NCBI GenBank assembly: GCA_003576845.1
Contig: QEVJ01000044.1
Coordinates: 1 to 63,662, forward strand
Length of the DNA: 63,662 bases
Direction of reading: 5' to 3'
Source of the DNA: Planctomycetota bacterium
GTDB taxonomy: Bacteria > Planctomycetota > Planctomycetia > Pirellulales > PLA5
Shown here: positions 50,317 through 58,349 of the stretch, in pieces
Layout: every line of letters starts with the position of its first letter
Position numbering within the stretch: the stretch's first letter is position 1
Program-made: the position numbers and the translations under genes
Notes under the pieces: model-generated
The model's input: the letters and a program-made list of their open reading frames with translations, nothing else
Told to the model about the DNA's origin: nothing
The model's database searches: none

Positions 50317-51753
50317 ATGAACCGAAACCTCGCCATCATCCTGATCGCCGGCCTCGCGCTTCGCGCCGCCCTCGTCGCGTGGTTTCACGGCGAGCCGCTG
50401 TACGTCGTGGACGAACAATCGTTCTCGGAGATCGCCACGAGCCTCGCCACGAACGGCACGTTCGCCGTCGCGTCGGGAGAGCTCACGTCGCTGCGGCCGC
50501 CGCTCTTTCCGGGCATCGTTGCGCTGCTCTACACGTTGTTCGGCGTCGAAAACTACACCGCCGTGCGAATCTTCAACGCGGCGATCGGCCTGCTGACCGT
50601 CGTGGCGACGCACGGCTTGGCAGCAAGGCTCTTTGATCGCCGCACGGCCACCTGGGCGGCGGCTTTTGTCTGCTTCTATCCTTCGCTCGTGTTCACGACG
50701 AACATGGTACTCACGGAAACGCTGTTCGCGCTGCTCGTCGTCGTGTTCTGCGCGTGCCTGCTGAGGGCGTGGCAGACGGGAGCGATCGCGTCCTTTGTCG
50801 CTGCCGGAGCGGAGTTGGCCTTGGCATCGCTCACCCGCTCCGTGCTGTGGTTGTTCCCGCCGGTGGCGGTCGCATTTTTGTGGTTCGCCATGCGACAGCA
50901 GACGGCGTCGTACCGCGCGGTGCGGATCGCGGCGTTCGTCGTCGCGTTTGCCGCCGTGCTCGCGCCGTGGACGATCCGCAATACGCGGTTGCAGAAAACG
51001 TTCATCACGGTCGATGTGATGGGCGGGCGAAACTTCATGATGGGTAACTACGAGCATACGCCGCTTTATCGAGCGTGGGACGCGATCACGATCACCGGCC
51101 CCGAATCCTGGCACGAGGTACTTGCCCGCGATGTACCCGGCTATAGCCAGACCACGCAGGGCCAGCGCGACAAGCTCGCCTTGCGTTACGGCCTGCGGTA
51201 TGCAGCGGAACACCCGGGCCTTACCGCAGAGCGGTGCGTCATCAAGTTCTTCAACTTCTGGCAACTCGAACGCGAAGCCATCGCCGGAGCGCAGCGCGGC
51301 TTCTGGGGCATCGATTCGCGCGCAGTCGTGCTGGCGATGGCCGCCGTCATTCTGCTCAGCTACGTCGCCGCAATGGCCGGCGGGATCCTCGGATGGTTCG
51401 TCTTGCGGCCGAGCGATATCCGGTTCAACGTCCTCGCGGTATTGGTGATCGGTTTCGTTTGTGCCGTACACACCGGCGTCTTTGGGCATTCGCGCTATCA
51501 TTTGCCCCTCATGCCGCTGGTGTTGATTTACGCGGCCGCGGCGGTGGTGCATCGGGCCGAAATCTGGCGGCAGTGCGGATCGTGGCGGTTCCGCGCCGCG
51601 GCACTGACCTATGCTATATTGGCGGCCGGTTGGGTGTGGGAAGTCGCCGTCGTCGAGCGGGCGCGGATTCAGGAACTCGCCGGCGAAACAACCTGCCCCG
51701 CCGCGACGGAAATCCAGGCAGCGACCGACCTCCCGCGACGCATACTCTCTTAA
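50317..51753 (+). CDS. GT39-type membrane glycosyltransferase
   Basis: The 478-residue protein has the PMT/ArnT-like topology: an N-terminal helix, then VVDEQSFSEIATSLATNGTF near 30-49 carrying the conserved acidic residue after TM1, and about eleven membrane segments. LRPPLFPGIVALLYTLFG near 59-76 is typical of the dolichyl/undecaprenyl-phosphate-sugar-using family. It would transfer a sugar from a polyprenyl-phosphate donor to a periplasmic acceptor (protein or glycan). The UbiA-type gene just upstream may supply that donor. A protein-glycosylation role is possible given the exosortase context. Confidence 0.8.
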   Translation: MNRNLAIILIAGLALRAALVAWFHGEPLYVVDEQSFSEIATSLATNGTFAVASGELTSLRPPLFPGIVALLYTLFGVENYTAVRIFNAAIGLLTVVATHGLAARLFDRRTATWAAAFVCFYPSLVFTTNMVLTETLFALLVVVFCACLLRAWQTGAIASFVAAGAELALASLTRSVLWLFPPVAVAFLWFAMRQQTASYRAVRIAAFVVAFAAVLAPWTIRNTRLQKTFITVDVMGGRNFMMGNYEHTPLYRAWDAITITGPESWHEVLARDVPGYSQTTQGQRDKLALRYGLRYAAEHPGLTAERCVIKFFNFWQLEREAIAGAQRGFWGIDSRAVVLAMAAVILLSYVAAMAGGILGWFVLRPSDIRFNVLAVLVIGFVCAVHTGVFGHSRYHLPLMPLVLIYAAAAVVHRAEIWRQCGSWRFRAAALTYAILAAGWVWEVAVVERARIQELAGETTCPAATEIQAATDLPRRILS

Positions 51754-51763
51754 GGATCGCCGC

Positions 51764-53638
51764 ATGCCTGGAATTTGTGGAATCGTCGACGCGCAAGGCG
51801 ACGCCGTCGAGCCAACGCTCGACCGGATGGTCCCCGCCATGCGCCATCACGCCTGGTACGGCGAGCGCCGGTTCGCGTCGACCTTGGGAAGCGCGGGGCT
51901 CGGCCGCGTCTCGCTGTGCGACGAATCGCGTTCGCGCCAATGTCGCGCCGCCGCCGATTCGCCGCTAACGATCGTGTTCGACGGCGAACTGTACGATTCT
52001 CGATCAAGCGGCCGCGAGACAAGCGACCATGCCGCGCGATTCGCGGCGGGCATTGCGGCGCGCGGCAAGTCCTTTCTCGCCGACCTCAACGGCTCGTTCG
52101 CCGCCGCCCTCTGGGACGATGCGGCCAAGCGCCTGACGCTGTGCAACGATCGCTTCGGCTCCCGGCCGGTCTACTTTGCTCATCGCGACGGCCGGTTTCT
52201 GTTCGCCTCGAACATCGCGCCGCTCGTCGCCGGAGGCGCGAGCGCCGAAGACCTCAACCTCAAGGGCGTCGCCCAGTTCTTCACGTTCGGGCATTACTTC
52301 GGCGACGACACGTCGCTGGCCGAAGTCCGCGTCTTGCCGGCCGGAGCGTGGTGCGTCTACGACGCCCAGACGGATCGGTTGCACGTCGACCGCTATCATC
52401 GGCTCGAAGACCCGCGACCCGCCGCCAGCCTTTCCGGCAAAGTGCCGTTCGAACGCCTCGACGAGTTGTTCCACGCGGCCGTAGCGCGACGCGCGGGCGA
52501 TGGCGACGGTTTGGGACTGGCGCTTTCCGGCGGTCTCGATGCCCGCACGATTCTCGGCGTCATGGACGGCTCGCCGCCCAAGGTTGCGTCCGTGTGCTAC
52601 AGCGTGCCCGGCAGTCTCGACGATCGCGCGTCGCGGGCCATGTGCGAGCAGGTCGGCAGCCCGTATCGCAATTACGTGCTGTCGACGTCGTTTCTGAGCC
52701 AGTTCCGCGAGCATCTCGACGGCATGGTGCGGCTCACCGATGGGCAGTACCTCTCGCAGTGCATCGTCATGCCCACGCTGCCCATGTATCGCGAATGGGG
52801 CATGACGGCGCTTCTCCGCGGGCACGCCGGCGAACTTTTGCACATGCGAAAGGCCTACAACTATTCGATCGACGCCGAAGCGCTCGCGATTCGCACGCAG
52901 AGCGACCTGGAATCGTGGCTCCAGCGACGGCTGCCGGCATATTTGCTCGCCGGGCTGGCGGCGCCCGTGTTTCGGCCGAGCGTCGAACGCGATATCGCGG
53001 CCCTGGCCAACGAGTCGCTGCGCGAAGCGATCGCGCCGCTCGAAGCCATCGAGTCCGTGCCGCAGCGGATCTGGCATCTGTTCCTGCTGGGCCGCTTGCG
53101 CCGCGAGACGAGTCTGTCGATGGTCAAGTTCCGCTCGGTGGTCGAGCCTCGGCTGCCCTATTTGGATAATGACTTCATCGACGCGGTCCTGTCCCTCCCC
53201 GTCGAGTTGAAGCTGGGCGACGAGGTTCAGAGCTACATGCTCCGCAAGCGCCGTCCGGGCTTTTTGAAGATCGTCAACGCGAACACCGGAGCGCCGCTGG
53301 GCGCCGGTCCGTTTCGCAACAAGGCGACGTCGTTCGCCCGGCGGGTGTTCGCCAAACTCGGCTTGCCCGGTTATCAGCCGTACGAACGGTTGGGGCTGTG
53401 GCTGCGTCGCGAGGCGGCGGCGACCGTCCGCGACGTGCTGCTCGACGAGCGGTGTCTCGAACGGCCGATCTTCTCGGCCGATGGCGTGCGGACTGCGGTC
53501 GACAATCATCTTGCCGGTCGCCGCAACCACACGTATTTGCTGATGGCCTTGATGATCTTCGAGCTTGGCCGGCGGTGGCTCGGCGAGGTGGCGCGCGGCG
53601 CCGAGGAACTTTCGCCCCGTCCCGTCGGTAACCGCTAG
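51764..53638 (+). CDS. Asparagine synthase-like protein with degenerate glutaminase site
   Basis: This 624-residue protein aligns with asparagine synthases but begins MPGICGIVD, so the cysteine is residue 5 and cannot be the N-terminal nucleophile. The usual NGEIYN is DGELYD (FDGELYD near 66-72), and HRRLSI is reduced to LGRVSLCD. The ATP PP-loop is retained as LALSGGLDAR near 251-260, but Ala replaces the common Ser. It therefore probably uses ammonia or another amine, or forms an intramolecular amide as in beta-lactam-synthetase relatives. The start is fixed by AAGGA ahead of the ATG. It sits 10 bases after the GT39 gene. Confidence 0.82.
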   Translation: MPGICGIVDAQGDAVEPTLDRMVPAMRHHAWYGERRFASTLGSAGLGRVSLCDESRSRQCRAAADSPLTIVFDGELYDSRSSGRETSDHAARFAAGIAARGKSFLADLNGSFAAALWDDAAKRLTLCNDRFGSRPVYFAHRDGRFLFASNIAPLVAGGASAEDLNLKGVAQFFTFGHYFGDDTSLAEVRVLPAGAWCVYDAQTDRLHVDRYHRLEDPRPAASLSGKVPFERLDELFHAAVARRAGDGDGLGLALSGGLDARTILGVMDGSPPKVASVCYSVPGSLDDRASRAMCEQVGSPYRNYVLSTSFLSQFREHLDGMVRLTDGQYLSQCIVMPTLPMYREWGMTALLRGHAGELLHMRKAYNYSIDAEALAIRTQSDLESWLQRRLPAYLLAGLAAPVFRPSVERDIAALANESLREAIAPLEAIESVPQRIWHLFLLGRLRRETSLSMVKFRSVVEPRLPYLDNDFIDAVLSLPVELKLGDEVQSYMLRKRRPGFLKIVNANTGAPLGAGPFRNKATSFARRVFAKLGLPGYQPYERLGLWLRREAAATVRDVLLDERCLERPIFSADGVRTAVDNHLAGRRNHTYLLMALMIFELGRRWLGEVARGAEELSPRPVGNR

Positions 53639-53640
53639 AC

Positions 53641-54846
53641 GTGCCGTCGTCCGCTTCCAACATGAGCACCGCTTGCGAGACCGCTGGAGTCGCCCACGTG
53701 TCGCCGCATGGCGCGAGCGGCGGCGACCGAGTTACGGTCTGTCAGGTGCTGCACTCGCTGAACATCGGCGGCGCGGAGGTGCTCGCGGCCCGCATTTCTC
53801 GCGAGTTGAGCGATCGCTTTCGTTTCGTGTTCGCCTGTCTCGACGAGTTGGGTACGCTGGGCGCCGAACTGCAGAGCGAAGGCTATCCCGTCGAAGTGCT
53901 CGATCGGCGGCCGGGCTTCGACCGACGCGGCGCGCGACGACTGGCGGCCTGGTTCCGCTCGCAGCACGTGAACGTCATTCACGCTCACCAGTACACGCCG
54001 TTTTTCTATTGCCTGGCGAGCGGCATGTTGCGGCGGCGGCCGCCCGTGTTGTTCACCGAGCATGGGCGTTGGTTTCCCGATTATCCGCGCCGCAAGCGAA
54101 TGCTGTTCAATCGGCTCTTTTTGCGTGCGACCGATCGCGTGGTAGCCGTGGGCGAGCACGTCCGACAGGCGTTGATCGTCAACGAGGGAATCCCCGCCGG
54201 GCGCGTCGAGTTGGTTTACAACGGCGTCGACCTCGATCGTTTCTGCGCCAGCGAAGGGAGGCGCGATGAGATTCGCCGAACGCTGGGCCTGCACGAAGGT
54301 GATTTTGCCATCTTGCAGGTCGCCCGGCTCGACGCGCTCAAGGATCATCGAACCGCCGTCTGCGCTCTAGCGGCAACGCTTCCGTCCGCGCCGAATGCGG
54401 TGCTGCTGATCGCCGGCGAAGGACCGGAAGAAGCGATCGTTCGCGAGGAAATCGCTCGACAAGGCGTCGGCCAGCGCGTGCGGATGCTCGGGCTGCGGCG
54501 CGACGTTCCGCAGTTGGTGGCCGCCGCCGATGCGTTCCTGCTCACGAGCATCAGCGAGGGGATTCCCGTCACGCTGATCGAAGCGATGGCGGCGCGGCTG
54601 CCGATCGTCTCGACGCGCGCGGGCGGCGTGGGTGAAGTCGTCGTCGACGGCGAGACGGGCCGGCTTGCGGATCCTGGGGATGCGGCGACGCTCGCGGAGG
54701 CGCTAGCGGAACTGGCAAACGCACCAGAGCTACGTTGCGCGATGGGCGCCGCGGGCAGGCAGCGAGCCGAAGCGATGTTCACCCAATCGCAGATGACTGC
54801 ATCGTATGCAGCGCTGTACGAGGAGCTCGCCCGTGTCGGCAAGTGA
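53641..54846 (+). CDS. GT4 family glycosyltransferase (TIGR03088-like)
   Basis: The 401-residue enzyme has VCQVLHSLNIGGAEVLAARI near 32-51, an N-terminus resembling the exosortase-associated TIGR03088 group as I recall it. VNVIHAHQYTPFFYCLASGM near 110-130 and LVYNGVDLDRF near 190-200 follow, with donor-site ISEGIPVTLIEAMAARLPIV near 304-323. It starts with a GTG at 53641, two bases after the previous stop; an ATG at 53662 is an alternative. Its end overlaps the next gene by 14 bases. It is cytoplasmic and probably acts on lipid-linked glycan. Confidence 0.85.
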   Translation: MPSSASNMSTACETAGVAHVSPHGASGGDRVTVCQVLHSLNIGGAEVLAARISRELSDRFRFVFACLDELGTLGAELQSEGYPVEVLDRRPGFDRRGARRLAAWFRSQHVNVIHAHQYTPFFYCLASGMLRRRPPVLFTEHGRWFPDYPRRKRMLFNRLFLRATDRVVAVGEHVRQALIVNEGIPAGRVELVYNGVDLDRFCASEGRRDEIRRTLGLHEGDFAILQVARLDALKDHRTAVCALAATLPSAPNAVLLIAGEGPEEAIVREEIARQGVGQRVRMLGLRRDVPQLVAAADAFLLTSISEGIPVTLIEAMAARLPIVSTRAGGVGEVVVDGETGRLADPGDAATLAEALAELANAPELRCAMGAAGRQRAEAMFTQSQMTASYAALYEELARVGK

Positions 54847-56095
54847 CGCGATAACGCCATCCGCGCCCGCGCCTTCGAGCTCGCCTTCGTGCGGACACCG
54901 CGGCCAAGAACCGGCCTCGCTCCTCGTCTTCGCCGACGACTGGGGCCGGCACCCGTCGAGTTGTCAGCATCTGGTGCGCGAATTGCTCGGCGACTGGCCC
55001 GTGTGTTGGGTGAATACGATCGGCACACGAGCGCCGAAATTCAACCTCGCGACCGCTCGTCGCGCCGTGGAAAAACTGGCTCAGTGGTCGAGATCGCCGT
55101 CCCAGCGAGAAAGCGCGGTCGAGAATCTGTCCGTGTTGTCGCCGCGGATGTGGCCCTGGTTTCGGCGACCACACGACCGTTGGTTGAACCGCAAGCTGCT
55201 CGGCCGCACGCTGTCCGCCGCGGTGAGGGCGATGCCGCAGCCGGTGGCGGCAGTGACGACGCTGCCGATCGCGGCCGATCTTGTCGGCGAGTTGCCCGTC
55301 GATCGCTGGATCTACTATTGCGTGGACGACTTCAGCAAGTGGCCCGGACTCGACCAGGCGACGATGGAGATCATGGAACGGAAACTGATCGCCGAGGTGG
55401 ACGCGATCGTCGCCGTGAGCGACGACTTGTGCCGCCGAATCGGCCAAATGGGACGCGAGGCGGCGTTGCTGACGCACGGCGTGGACCCCGGGCACTGGCG
55501 TTCCAATGCGGCATGCCATCCTCCGCGACCAATGAGCGCCTTGCCGCGCCCCTTGGTGACGTTTTGGGGATTGATCGATCGCCGACTGGATATCGAATTC
55601 ATCGAGACTCTCAGCCGACGTCTGTTGCACGGAACGATTGCGTTCGTCGGCCCAACCGACGACGCCGACCCACGGCTGTTTCGCCTTCCGCGCGTGGTCC
55701 ACGTCCCGGCCGTCGCATACGCAGCGCTGCCGTCGGTGGCGCACGCTTCCGAGGTTCTTGTCATGCCGTATTCGGATTTGGAAGTCACTCGCGCCATGCA
55801 GCCCCTAAAACTCAAGGAGTATCTCGCCACTGGGCGGCCCGTCGTGGTACGGAATCTCCCGTCGACCGGAAGCTGGGCCGATTGTCTCGACCTCGCGGCC
55901 ACGCCGGACGAGTTCGCGGACGTCGTGTTGGCACGCCTCGGCGGGGAAGTTCCTCGCGAGCAAGCGGCCGCACGATGTCGGCTGGAACACGAAAGTTGGC
56001 GGCAAAAGGCGGCGGAGTTTCGACGTCTCGTCGTACGCGCGCGCAAACCGAAAGTCGAACGTGCCTCGGTTAGTTCGGAGGCCACATGTCGTTAG
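54833..56095 (+). CDS. GT-B glycosyltransferase
   Basis: The 420-residue protein has an N-terminal region with LLVFADDWGRHPSSCQHLVR near 30-49 and YYCVDDFSKWPGLDQAT near 161-177. The C-terminal donor half has VMPYSDLEVTRAMQPLKLKE near 310-329 and YLATGRPVVVRNLPS. Similar GT1/GT4-like enzymes with DDF motifs occur in polysaccharide loci, where the acceptor is usually lipid-linked sugar. The GTG at 54833 is chosen; the GAGGAG box about eight bases ahead lies within the previous gene. Its end overlaps the next gene by ten bases, so four consecutive genes are coupled. Confidence 0.8.
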   Translation: MSASDAITPSAPAPSSSPSCGHRGQEPASLLVFADDWGRHPSSCQHLVRELLGDWPVCWVNTIGTRAPKFNLATARRAVEKLAQWSRSPSQRESAVENLSVLSPRMWPWFRRPHDRWLNRKLLGRTLSAAVRAMPQPVAAVTTLPIAADLVGELPVDRWIYYCVDDFSKWPGLDQATMEIMERKLIAEVDAIVAVSDDLCRRIGQMGREAALLTHGVDPGHWRSNAACHPPRPMSALPRPLVTFWGLIDRRLDIEFIETLSRRLLHGTIAFVGPTDDADPRLFRLPRVVHVPAVAYAALPSVAHASEVLVMPYSDLEVTRAMQPLKLKEYLATGRPVVVRNLPSTGSWADCLDLAATPDEFADVVLARLGGEVPREQAAARCRLEHESWRQKAAEFRRLVVRARKPKVERASVSSEATCR

Positions 56096-57327
56096 GCGCT
56101 CATACCGTTTCGTCGGATTCCCGCGCGTCAGAAGGCCTTGGGAACGCAACGCCCGGTTCTCGCACGCAAATCGCCGAGAGCACGCCACGCGACGAACTCC
56201 CGATGGTCTTGCACACCCGCGTCGTCACGGGCACGGGCGGCGGACCCGACAAAACGATTCTCAACTCGCCGCGGTTTCTGCCCGAGCTTGGCTATCAGAG
56301 CGTCTGCGCCTATCTCCATCCTCCGCGCGATGCCGGATTTGACGCGATTGTACAGCGGGCCAGAGATTGGCACGCTCCCCTCGTGTCGATTCCGGATCGC
56401 GGCCCGTTCGACTTGTCGATCGTCGGAAAACTCCACGACGCCTGCCGACAGCACCGCGTGGCGATTTGGCACGGGCACGACTACAAGAGCAATCTGGCGG
56501 GATTGTTGGCGCGGCGTCGCTGGCCGATGAAGCTCGTCACGACCGTGCACGGCTGGGTTCGCCACACGTGGAAAACGCCGCTTTACTACGCCGTCGACCG
56601 TTGGTGCCTGCCGCGGTACGACAAGGTCATCTGCGTCTCCACTGACTTGTATCAACGCTGCATGCGATTGGGCGTGAGCGAGAATCGCTGCGTTCTCATT
56701 GAGAACGCCATCGATACCAACATGTTCTTTCGCGCTCGCGAGGCGAACGATGCGAAGCGGGCACTCGCCTTGAGCGGACGGTTTCTGATTGGCGCCGTCG
56801 GACGTCTGTCGCCCGAAAAAGGATTCGACGTTCTGATTCGGGCGGTTGGCGAGTTGGCTCGCGAAGGTTGCGACGTCGAACTCGCGATTATCGGCGATGG
56901 CGATGAACGCGATGCGCTCATGCAACTAATCCGCTCGCTTGGACTGGCCGATCGAGCGGCCCTCGTCGGCTTTCGGCCCGATTTGGGCGGCTGGTACGAG
57001 GCGATGGACGCCTTCGCGCTGAGCAGTCGTCGCGAAGGACTGCCCAACGTCGTCCTCGAAGCAATGGCCATGTCTGTGCCCGTCGTCGCGACGAACATCG
57101 CCGGACTGCCGAAACTGATCGCGAACGAAGAGAACGGGCTGCTCGTCGAACCGGACGATGTCGGCGCGTTGGCTTCGAGCCTTCGCCGATTGTACAACAA
57201 TGCCCAGCTTCGAGCGCGCCTGGGCCGAACGGGCCGCGAGACGATCGAACGGCGGCATAGCTTTGCCAACCGCATGAAAAAAGTCACGGCGGTGTACGAC
57301 AGCGTTCTGGGAGTCGCAACGCCGTGA
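56086..57327 (+). CDS. GT4 family glycosyltransferase
   Basis: The 413-residue enzyme has TRVVTGTGGGPDKTILNSPR near 42-61 as the acceptor-side loop, WHGHDYKSNLAGLLARRRW near 128-146, and GAVGRLSPEKGFDVLIRAVG near 233-252. The donor-binding signature is SSRREGLPNVVLEAMAMSVP near 311-330. About 30 residues of hydrophilic leader precede the fold. The ATG at 56086 overlaps the previous stop by ten bases, and the stop overlaps the next start as GTGA. A lipid-linked glycan acceptor is inferred. Confidence 0.86.
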   Translation: MSLGAHTVSSDSRASEGLGNATPGSRTQIAESTPRDELPMVLHTRVVTGTGGGPDKTILNSPRFLPELGYQSVCAYLHPPRDAGFDAIVQRARDWHAPLVSIPDRGPFDLSIVGKLHDACRQHRVAIWHGHDYKSNLAGLLARRRWPMKLVTTVHGWVRHTWKTPLYYAVDRWCLPRYDKVICVSTDLYQRCMRLGVSENRCVLIENAIDTNMFFRAREANDAKRALALSGRFLIGAVGRLSPEKGFDVLIRAVGELAREGCDVELAIIGDGDERDALMQLIRSLGLADRAALVGFRPDLGGWYEAMDAFALSSRREGLPNVVLEAMAMSVPVVATNIAGLPKLIANEENGLLVEPDDVGALASSLRRLYNNAQLRARLGRTGRETIERRHSFANRMKKVTAVYDSVLGVATP

Positions 57328-58349
57328 CCCTCGCGCTTCTCGTCACTGTCGACACCGAGGAAGAGTTCGACTGGTCCGCGCCGGTTTCGTCGGCGAATCG
57401 GTCGGTACGGCACGTGGCCGAGTTGCCTCGGCTGCAGGATGTGTTCGAGTCCTGCGGCGCCCGGCCGACTTACGTTATCGACCATCCCATCGCGACCACG
57501 GACGAAAGCGCGGCGGTGCTCCGCGCGTTCCTGGATCGCGGCGCCTGCGAAGTCGGCGCGCACGTCCATCCCTGGGTGAACCCGCCGGTCGTCGAAGAGA
57601 TCTGCCCGCGAAACACGTACCTTTGCAATCTGCCGCGCTCGCTTCAAGTCGAGAAGACGGGCGTGCTGGCCGATGCAATCGCGGCGAACTTCGGCCGGCG
57701 ACCCACGACGTTCAAGGCGGGCCGCTACGGCTTCGACTACGCCTTTGCCCCGCACCTCGCCGCCCTGGGCTTCCTCACCGACACGAGCGTGATTGCGTAT
57801 ACCGAATCTTCCGACGGCCTGGGACCGGATTTCGCCGCCGTGGGACAGACGCCGTTCTGGCTCGATACGTCGCAGACCGCGGGCGCGAATCTCAACGGCA
57901 ACGATGCAACTCGCAAGGAAACCGCCGCGGCGCCCCCGCGACTCCTCGAAGTCCCCTGCACCGTCGGCTTTACCCGCCGCAATCAACATCGCTCCGCCGC
58001 GTTCCACCGTTGGCTCTCCGCGAGCGCCCTGGCACGCTGCAAAGCCGTGGGCATCTTGTGGCACGCGCGTCTGTTGCGTAAGGTCGTCTTTTCGCCCGAA
58101 GGCTACGCGGCCGACGATCTGTGCCGCCTTGCCGAAGTGCTGGTCCGTGGCGGGTGCGAAATGCTGAACCTGACGCTGCACAGCCCGTCGATACAACCCG
58201 GAAATACGCCCTACGTGCGCACCGTCGCGGAACGAGACGCTTTTTTGAGTACGATCCGCACCGTGCTAAACTTTTGCATCCGCGGGCTCGGCACGCGATG
58301 CCTCACGATTCGCGAATATCGCGACCATCTTCTCCAATCGAATCCATGA
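57324..58349 (+). CDS. Polysaccharide deacetylase-like protein
   Basis: The 341-residue protein starts LALLVTVDTEEEFDWSAP, a NodB-homology N-terminus with the DTE acidic pair, followed by GAHVHPWV near 79-86 as the metal-histidine motif. LLEVPCTVGFTRR near 208-220 and LTLHSPSIQPGNT near 290-302 resemble the later catalytic segments of WalW-type deacetylases. It probably removes N- or O-acetyl groups from glycan intermediates. The GTG at 57324 overlaps the stop of the previous gene by four bases (GTGA). A signal peptide is absent, so a cytoplasmic role is likely. Confidence 0.8.
   Translation: MTLALLVTVDTEEEFDWSAPVSSANRSVRHVAELPRLQDVFESCGARPTYVIDHPIATTDESAAVLRAFLDRGACEVGAHVHPWVNPPVVEEICPRNTYLCNLPRSLQVEKTGVLADAIAANFGRRPTTFKAGRYGFDYAFAPHLAALGFLTDTSVIAYTESSDGLGPDFAAVGQTPFWLDTSQTAGANLNGNDATRKETAAAPPRLLEVPCTVGFTRRNQHRSAAFHRWLSASALARCKAVGILWHARLLRKVVFSPEGYAADDLCRLAEVLVRGGCEMLNLTLHSPSIQPGNTPYVRTVAERDAFLSTIRTVLNFCIRGLGTRCLTIREYRDHLLQSNP

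Noticed and set aside
49747-51840. 697-codon minus-strand frame
   Set aside because: Antisense to the UbiA and GT39 genes, with His/Arg/Glu-rich low-information translation typical of the complement of membrane-protein genes.
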